The notes under the pieces were generated by a model. That model was not told where the DNA came from. It saw nothing but the letters and a program-made list of their open reading frames with translations, and searched no databases. Position numbers and translations under genes: made by a program. Positions 15,815 through 20,132 of a stretch of DNA of 20,132 nt are shown piece after piece (position 1 is the first letter of the stretch; each line of letters starts with the position of its first letter). The stretch is taken from the NCBI GenBank assembly GCA_020026055.1, contig JAHHRA010000026.1, positions 1-20,132 of the forward strand, in the 5' to 3' direction. This DNA comes from Actinobacillus sp. (GTDB lineage: Bacteria > Pseudomonadota > Gammaproteobacteria > Enterobacterales > Pasteurellaceae).

Positions 15815-15848
15815 TCGAGGATTATACGGATTTTTAGTTAAAACGCAA
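15804..15848 (-). promoter_or_regulatory. codBA promoter with reiterative-start sequence
   Basis: On the minus strand: TTGCGT, 16 bases, TATAAT (15826-15821), then six bases and GATTTTTTTGG. The G and A fall at positions 7 and 8 after the -10 box. The E. coli codBA promoter has the same arrangement with one T fewer. There, starts at the A lead to poly-U slippage when UTP is high and starts at the G escape. Confidence 0.75.
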
Positions 15849-15933
15849 TAACTTGTTCTTTTAATTAAGTGGGAAAAAATCTTACTCTGAAGTACAATGT
15901 GAGCGTTAAAATAAACTATTATTAGAGGACTTT

Positions 15934-16263
15934 ATGCCACATTTAAAAATTAGAGGGATTGATAAAAATCTCATCGTTAAAAACAGCACGAGACTTATTG
16001 ATGGTTTGACTGAAATTATCAAATGCGATCGTAACTGGTTTACGCTTGAACATATTGAGACTGAGTATATCTTTGATGGAAAAATTGTTGAAGGATCCAC
16101 TTTTATTGAACTATTTTGGTTTGATCGAGGGAAAGATGTTAAAAAGCAAGTTGCTGATTTTTTAATTTCGTTTTTAAAAAATATTAATCAAAACAAAGAT
16201 TGTACTGTTATCTTTTTTCCGTTGCATGGCGAGGATTATTGCGAAAACGGCACATTTTTTTAA
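15934..16263 (+). CDS. DUF1904 domain protein (tautomerase/MIF-like fold)
   Basis: 109 residues starting MPHLKIRGI. The whole protein matches the DUF1904 layout: a Pro after Met1, TRLIDGLTEII, DRNWFTLEHIETEYIFDG, STFIELFWFDRGKDVKKQVADFL (residues 55-77) and a C-terminal FFPLHGEDYCENGTFF. A Vibrio member is known to adopt a tautomerase/MIF-like fold in which Pro2 could be catalytic, but no reaction is established. AGAGGA lies at 15921-15926 with good spacing. It is divergent from codBA and convergent with galE. It is probably monocistronic, as palindrome copy 5 and a 17-pair hairpin follow. Confidence 0.85.
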   Translation: MPHLKIRGIDKNLIVKNSTRLIDGLTEIIKCDRNWFTLEHIETEYIFDGKIVEGSTFIELFWFDRGKDVKKQVADFLISFLKNINQNKDCTVIFFPLHGEDYCENGTFF

Positions 16264-16265
16264 CT

Positions 16266-16306
16266 ACGTCTGCAAAATCGGAAAATTTTTCCGATTTTCG
16301 AAACTT
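16266..16306 (+). repeat. 41-bp intergenic palindrome, copy 5
   Basis: The most perfect core: AAAATCGGAAAATTTTTCCGATTTT. The left end is ACGTCTG. The right end (ACTT) has lost GCGT. It follows the DUF1904 stop within 3 bases, in a convergent gap. Confidence 0.7.
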
Positions 16307-16328
16307 GTCTAACAAAAAATTCAAATTT

Positions 16329-16368
16329 AATAACCTCTAAAAGTTATGTCTAACTTTTAGGGGTTATT
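16329..16368. terminator. Hairpin terminator between the DUF1904 gene and galE
   Basis: 17-pair stem AATAACCTCTAAAAGTT / AACTTTTAGGGGTTATT (one T:G) with a six-base loop. T-runs are weak on both sides, but its position between convergent genes suggests bidirectional termination. Confidence 0.65.
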
Positions 16369-16401
16369 CTTCACAAGAAATTTTTTATTTTCTTATTTTA
16401 G

Positions 16402-17418
16402 TTATCCTCTAAATCCATTTGGATTATTTTTTTGCCAACGCCACGCATCTTGCATCATTTGCGACAAATCACGCTCAGTTTTCCAGCCTAATTTTTCTAA
16501 TGCTTTACGCGGATCCGCATAGCAAATAGCAATGTCACCAGCACGTCTTGGCGCGAATCGATATGGAACTTTGACTTGGTTGATATTTTCGAAAGTGTTG
16601 ACGATATCTAATACTGAATAACCGACACCCGTACCAAGGTTATAAATGTGATAACCCGCTTGATATTGGTGGATGTTGAGAGCTTTGAGATGCCCAAGAG
16701 CAAGGTCGACAACGTGGATATAATCTCGCACACCTGTACCATCTTTAGTTGGATAGTCATTGCCGAAAATAGCAAGTTTTTCAAGCTTGCCAACAGCGAC
16801 TTGGCTCACATAAGGCAATAAATTATTTGGCACACCAGTTGGATCTTCCCCGATTAAGCCACTTTCATGTGCACCGATAGGATTGAAATACCGCAACGTG
16901 ACAGCACTCAATTGTGGATACGCGATGCAAGCATCGCTTAAAATGCGTTCTACTATATATTTTGCTGTACCGTAGGGATTAGTTGTATTGCCTGTTGGTG
17001 CGTCTTCTGAAATTGGTACTGTTTTTGGATCGCCATATACTGTAGCAGAAGAACTAAAAATGATACAATTCACCTTTGCTTTTAACATTTCTTCTAGCAA
17101 CACAATTGAACCAGTGACATCAGTTTGATAGTACTCTAAAGGCTTAGTGACGCTTTCACCAACAGACTTGAGAGCAGCGAAGTGAATAACGGCTTGAATT
17201 TGATGGCTACGGAAAATCTCACATAATATTTTGCGATCTAAAATATCGCCTTTGTAAAAAGTTAATTTCTTACCCGTAATTTGTTCGACACGTTGTAAAG
17301 AAAGTTCGCAAGAATTAGATAAATTATCTAATACGACGACTTCTCGCTCTGCATTTAAAAGCTCAAGTACTGTGTGCGAACCGATATAACCAGCACCGCC
17401 TGTTACTAGAATTGCCAT
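16402..17418 (-). CDS. galE: UDP-glucose 4-epimerase
   Basis: NAD-dependent interconversion of UDP-glucose and UDP-galactose, supplying galactose for lipooligosaccharide and sugar use. An extended SDR fold: GGAGYIGSH (NAD motif, residues 7-15), HFAALKSVGESV, FSSSATVYGD with Ser124, and NPYGTAKYIVE with Tyr149 and Lys153, the same numbers as E. coli GalE. RYFNPIGAH, DGTGVRDYIHV and RRAGDIAICYADP follow. An in-frame ATG six codons upstream (17436) would add MKGKNP, but those codons contain the ribosome site AAGGGG. I therefore choose the ATG at 17418, which gives MAILVTGG and the family length of 338. It stands alone, with no other gal genes nearby. Confidence 0.96.
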   Translation of the reverse strand: MAILVTGGAGYIGSHTVLELLNAEREVVVLDNLSNSCELSLQRVEQITGKKLTFYKGDILDRKILCEIFRSHQIQAVIHFAALKSVGESVTKPLEYYQTDVTGSIVLLEEMLKAKVNCIIFSSSATVYGDPKTVPISEDAPTGNTTNPYGTAKYIVERILSDACIAYPQLSAVTLRYFNPIGAHESGLIGEDPTGVPNNLLPYVSQVAVGKLEKLAIFGNDYPTKDGTGVRDYIHVVDLALGHLKALNIHQYQAGYHIYNLGTGVGYSVLDIVNTFENINQVKVPYRFAPRRAGDIAICYADPRKALEKLGWKTERDLSQMMQDAWRWQKNNPNGFRG

Positions 17419-17550
17419 AGGATTTTTCCCCTTCAATTAAGACTTAAAGCTGACGCAATTTTAGAAAAATTTGTTACTTTATGCTAGTAAATTATTCGCA
17501 GAGTAGCTTTCTGTATTTATTTTATTTTTAAAATTAAAATTTAAAGAACT

Positions 17551-17591
17551 TGTGATTTTTTTGTCGAAAATTTTTTCGATTTTTACAGCGT
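17551..17591 (+). repeat. 41-bp intergenic palindrome, copy 6 (one-sided)
   Basis: Centre TCGAAAATTTTTTCGATTTTT and right end ACAGCGT, with GCGT at 17588-17591 at the standard distance. The left end lacks ACGC. It sits just upstream of the rplY promoter. A more diverged, shorter look-alike in the opposite sense lies at 17453-17472. Confidence 0.7.
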
Positions 17592-17607
17592 GAATGAAGT
17601 GAGTAAC

Positions 17608-17733
17608 TTGTTTTCAATAAGCTTTTTACGTATAATCTCGCTCTCAAAAGCTTCGGCTTTGACAAATCATGAGAAATCGTTGGGTCGCCTGCGGTTTTGT
17701 TTTGTAAATTTAATTTTAAAAGAGAAAGTAAAA
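17608..17733 (+). promoter_or_regulatory. rplY promoter and 5' leader with UUCG hairpin
   Basis: TTGTTT (17608-17613), 17 bases, TATAAT (17631-17636). A leader of about 90 nt follows, with a stem-loop AAAGC-TTCG-GCTTT (17647-17660) and a GC-rich stretch near 17685-17695. rplY of E. coli is autoregulated through its leader, so a similar control is plausible. The remaining galE-rplY gap (17419-17607) has only the repeat copies. Confidence 0.6.
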
Positions 17734-18021
17734 ATGGCATTCAAATTTGAAGCAAAAACACGTACTGCGTATGGTAAGAGTGCGAGCCGCCGCCTACGTC
17801 ATAATGGAGAATTTCCTGCAATTATTTATGGTGGTAACGAAGCACCTATATCAATCGTCTTAAATCACGACGATGTGAATAATGCCCAAATTCACGACAG
17901 TTTCTACAACGAAGTCATTACTTTAGTAGTAGATGGTAAAGAAATTCCTGTTAAAGTACAGGCTATGCAACGTCACCCATTTAAACCAAAATTAGTACAT
18001 ATTGATTTTAAACGTGTTTAG
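17734..18021 (+). CDS. rplY: 50S ribosomal protein L25
   Basis: Binds 5S rRNA in the large subunit. The 95-residue product MAFKFEAKTRTAYGKSASRR has the single-domain L25 form of gammaproteobacteria, with RLRHNGEFPAIIYGG (25-39), the core VLNHDDVNN and a C-terminal VKVQAMQRHPFKPKLVHIDFKRV. An open frame continues upstream to an ATG at 17590, but that would run through the promoter and leader and has no ribosome site. AGAGAAAG (17721-17728) precedes the chosen ATG and the length fits the family. A strong terminator follows, so it is monocistronic. Confidence 0.95.
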   Translation: MAFKFEAKTRTAYGKSASRRLRHNGEFPAIIYGGNEAPISIVLNHDDVNNAQIHDSFYNEVITLVVDGKEIPVKVQAMQRHPFKPKLVHIDFKRV

Positions 18022-18037
18022 TTTTTAAAAATGAGAG

Positions 18038-18066
18038 AAACGCCAAAGTAATTTGGCGTTTTTTTA
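18038..18066 (+). terminator. Intrinsic terminator of rplY
   Basis: Perfect stem AAACGCCAAA / TTTGGCGTTT with a GTAA loop and a run of Ts, 17 bases after the rplY stop. The core resembles that of the lactate terminator but lacks the 41-bp repeat centre. Confidence 0.9.
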
Positions 18067-18101
18067 TAAGCTGAATAAATGTAATTTATAGTAGTTGAAA
18101 A

Positions 18102-18887
18102 ATGATGAGTAGTGATATTTTGTATGGAATTTTGATTCCATTTTTAGGAACAACTTTAGGTTCAGGTTGTGTTTTTTTAGTCAGAAAGACAATGAATCAA
18201 ACCATTCAGCGAGCTTGTTTAGGCTTTGCTGGTGGCGTGATGGTGGCGGCTTCAGTATGGAGTTTACTTATTCCTGCATTGGAGCAATCCGCACATTTAG
18301 GGAAATGGTCAATTATTCCAGCGACGGTGGGATTTTGGTTGGGTATTTTGTTTTTATTGTTGTTAGATAAAATGATTCCTCATATCCATCTTAATACTGA
18401 TGAAACGGAAGGTATTAAAACTAAATTACCTCGTACTACAATGCTACTATTAGCAGTGACTTTGCATAATATTCCTGAAGGTATGGCAGTAGGTGTAGTC
18501 TATGCAGGTTATTTAGCAGGAGATATGCAAATTTCTTTAGCAGGTGCCTTAGCTCTGTCTGTGGGGATTGCTATTCAGAATTTTCCAGAAGGAGCAATTA
18601 TTTCAATGCCATTACATAGCGAAGGTTGGAAAAAAAGCAAAGCTTTTATATATGGTTCGCTGTCAGGTATCGTTGAACCTATTGCTGCGATCATTACTAT
18701 TTTAGCCGCAGGCTTAATTGTACCAGTGTTACCATATTGTTTAAGTTTTGCCGCAGGGGCAATGTTGTATGTCGTAGTGGAAGAGCTTATTCCTGAGATG
18801 TCACAGGGTGAGCATTCTAACGTAGGCACTCTCTTTTTTGCGATAGGTTTTAATTTAATGATGATTTTAGATGTTGCATTAAGTTAA
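18102..18887 (+). CDS. ZIP family metal transporter (GufA/ZupT-like)
   Basis: Probable zinc, iron or manganese uptake protein of the inner membrane. 261 residues with about eight hydrophobic helices. The TM4 motif HNIPEGMAVGV (122-132) and TM5 motif IQNFPEGAIISMPL (158-171) carry the paired metal-binding His/Asn/Glu residues. VEP at 191-193 lies in TM6, and VVVEELIPEMSQGEHSN (225-240) is near TM7. A HIH pair (94-96) lies in the variable loop between TM3 and TM4, as in many ZIPs. Two adjacent ATGs (18102, 18105) are possible starts and neither has a clear Shine-Dalgarno. truA follows after 35 bp with no terminator, so they may be co-transcribed. Substrate cannot be read from the sequence. Confidence 0.9.
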   Translation: MMSSDILYGILIPFLGTTLGSGCVFLVRKTMNQTIQRACLGFAGGVMVAASVWSLLIPALEQSAHLGKWSIIPATVGFWLGILFLLLLDKMIPHIHLNTDETEGIKTKLPRTTMLLLAVTLHNIPEGMAVGVVYAGYLAGDMQISLAGALALSVGIAIQNFPEGAIISMPLHSEGWKKSKAFIYGSLSGIVEPIAAIITILAAGLIVPVLPYCLSFAAGAMLYVVVEELIPEMSQGEHSNVGTLFFAIGFNLMMILDVALS

Positions 18888-18922
18888 ATTTAAAATAAAG
18901 AAAAGCAAATAAAGGAAATCAA

Positions 18923-19696
18923 ATGAGAATTGCATTAGGTGTGGAATATTTCGGTGCAAATTATTGTGGCTGGCAACGTCAAGAAAAAGTTGCTAGTGTG
19001 CAAGCAGTATTAGAACGAGCATTGTCGACTGTTGCTAATCAATCTATTGAAGTTTTTTGTGCGGGTAGAACAGATTCAGGTGTCCATGCTACGGGGCAAG
19101 TAGTGCATTTTGATACTGCCGCTGATCGCCCGTTGAAAGCTTGGACATTCGGTGTCAATGCTAATTTACCTGAAGATATTGCAGTAGTCTGGGCAAAAAC
19201 AGTCGTTGATGATTTTCATGCTCGTTTTAGTGCTATTGCTCGTCGTTATCGTTATATTATTTTAAACCGTCCTCAACGCGGTGCAATTTTATCACGAGGG
19301 ATGACACATTTTCACTTTCCACTTAACCACGTATTAATGCATCAAGCCGCACAAGCTCTGCTCGGAGAACAAGATTTTACTAGTTTCCGTTCTGCACAAT
19401 GTCAATCTCATACGCCATGGCGGAATGTGCATTTTGTGAACGTTTTTCGTCAAGATGAATTTGTCATCATTGATATCCAAGCTAATGCTTTTTTGCATCA
19501 TATGGTGCGTAATATTGTAGGGAGCTTGTTAGAAATTGGCATGGGGAATCAAAATGTTGATTGGATAAAACATCTCCTCAGTCTTAAAGATCGAACTCAA
19601 GCTGCCCCTACTGCTAAAGCAGAAGGGCTTTACCTCGTCCACGCTATCTACCCTGAAACATTTGCGTTGAAAAATATAGCAAGAATGCCGTTTTGA
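18923..19696 (+). CDS. truA: tRNA pseudouridine(38-40) synthase TruA
   Basis: Isomerises uridines 38, 39 and 40 in tRNA anticodon arms. 257 residues. MRIALGVEYFGANYCGWQRQ at the start matches the family, the catalytic Asp51 is in CAGRTDSGVHATGQVVHF, and ARFSAIARRYRYII (106-119), DFTSFRSAQCQSHTPWRNV and the C-terminal NAFLHHMVRNIVGSLLEIGMG are all conserved. Length is typical. AAAGGA (18911-18916) lies before the ATG. Its neighbour upstream is the ZIP gene. Downstream is a 383-bp gap with palindrome copy 7. Confidence 0.96.
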   Translation: MRIALGVEYFGANYCGWQRQEKVASVQAVLERALSTVANQSIEVFCAGRTDSGVHATGQVVHFDTAADRPLKAWTFGVNANLPEDIAVVWAKTVVDDFHARFSAIARRYRYIILNRPQRGAILSRGMTHFHFPLNHVLMHQAAQALLGEQDFTSFRSAQCQSHTPWRNVHFVNVFRQDEFVIIDIQANAFLHHMVRNIVGSLLEIGMGNQNVDWIKHLLSLKDRTQAAPTAKAEGLYLVHAIYPETFALKNIARMPF

Positions 19697-19793
19697 GAGA
19701 GATTGCTTTATTTACACTTGTAGTATTATTCACAATATATTGAAATATTTTGTTCAGGCTTCGTTTCGTAACGGAACTGACATTTAAAACACT

Positions 19794-19834
19794 TATTGTT
19801 TTTATTGAGAAAATTTTTTCGATTTTGCAAGCGT
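19794..19834 (+). repeat. 41-bp intergenic palindrome, copy 7 (one-sided)
   Basis: Centre GAGAAAATTTTTTCGATTTTG and right end GCAAGCGT, with GCGT at 19831-19834. It lacks the left ACGC. It lies 98 bases after truA. The rest of 19697-20021 is AT-rich without a gene; I note only a 7-pair hairpin ACTTCTT/AAGAAGT at 19888-19912. Confidence 0.7.
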
Positions 19835-20020
19835 CTTTCTTTTATTTTTTTGTAAAATAATCAATTGAATTTTATTGACAATGATCTACTTCTTGTTTGC
19901 TGAAAAAGAAGTGAAGAAAAATAGCACTCTAATTTCCACTTTGCTTATTTTGTCATAAATTATGCCAGTAAAATTTGCTTAATAAGTTATATTCAAAAAT
20001 ACTTTGCGTTTTTCAAAATA

Positions 20021-20047
20021 AAAAAGGTCACCTTAATGTGACCTTTT
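20021..20047 (-). terminator. Intrinsic terminator of the outer-membrane protein gene
   Basis: Perfect 10-pair stem AAAAGGTCAC / GTGACCTTTT with a six-base loop. On the minus strand it is followed by Ts (TTTTTTATTTT overall), fitting the gene that ends at 20080. Confidence 0.8.
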
Positions 20048-20079
20048 GCATATTTAATTAACTGTTTAAGAGTTAAGGA

Positions 20080-20132
20080 CTAGAATTTATAGCCAATCGC
20101 TAGCGTACCTTTTGCACTTTTGTATTCGTGAC
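20080..20132 (-). CDS. Partial outer-membrane beta-barrel protein (C-terminal end only)
   Basis: Only the last residues are in the window: HEYKSAKGTLAIGYKF and a TAG stop (20080-20082). The end has the outer-membrane beta-signal: C-terminal Phe with hydrophobic or aromatic residues at -3 (Tyr), -5 (Ile) and -7 (Leu). This is the final strand recognised by the BAM complex. Porin, OmpW-like or opacity-type families are all possible, and the fragment is too short to choose. Confidence 0.65.
   Translation of the reverse strand, partial: HEYKSAKGTLAIGYKF

Noticed and set aside
17453..17472. Eighth copy of the 41-bp palindrome
   Set aside because: ACGC and the AAAAATTT centre are present in the opposite sense, but the spacing is several bases short, so it is kept out of the family.
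17590..17733. N-terminal extension of L25
   Set aside because: The open frame covers the rplY promoter and leader and has no ribosome site; the 95-residue form matches the family.

Overview
The window is about 20.1 kb of chromosomal DNA, roughly mid-30s % G+C by eye. It comes from a low-GC gammaproteobacterium close to the Pasteurellales (the Orbales are an alternative). The basis is gene content and protein resemblance: a Haemophilus-type lactate permease, HslVU, FtsY, RsmD, DprA, a 274-residue DapD, a 95-residue L25 and a DUF1904 protein. I found no intact copy of either classical Pasteurellaceae uptake core (AAGTGCGGT or ACAAGCGGT), which argues against a typical Haemophilus or Actinobacillus. 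There is no phage, IS, CRISPR array, rRNA or convincing tRNA.

Layout: (1) 1-3122, a lactate operon (lctP, then an FMN 2-hydroxyacid dehydrogenase) behind a near-perfect CRP site. (2) 3179-5397, the hslV and hslU heat-shock protease genes, with a textbook sigma-32 promoter. hslV and hslU are separated by 159 bp that contains a dispersed repeat. (3) 5417-7441, an AT-rich two-gene module flanked by an imperfect direct repeat: a DUF4956 membrane protein and a VTC-type polyphosphate polymerase domain fused to C-terminal MORN repeats. (4) 7557-10602, ftsY, divergent rsmD, and dprA, whose stop codon directly abuts that of rsmD. (5) 10762-12927, glyA and dapD with a strong terminator. (6) 12960-13138, no gene, but a promoter-like box and a long U-loop hairpin (candidate small RNA). 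(7) 13139-15850, codBA on the minus strand, behind a 188-nt structured leader that ends in an intrinsic terminator. Its promoter keeps the start sequence that in E. coli supports UTP-sensitive reiterative transcription. (8) 15934-17418, a DUF1904 gene facing galE. (9) 17602-19696, rplY with its own leader, a ZIP metal transporter and truA. (10) 20080-20132, the last residues of an outer-membrane beta-barrel protein.

Two things stand out. The first is a family of 41-bp AT-rich palindromic elements, seven copies in this window and all between genes, with fixed geometry: a centre of GAAAA/TTTT-type tracts and a GCGT end exactly 17-20 bases from the centre. I do not recognise this family. The second is the DUF4956/VTC-MORN module, a candidate polyphosphate-handling membrane system with base and codon use unlike its neighbours. 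All calls were made by reading the sequence; no database search was possible.
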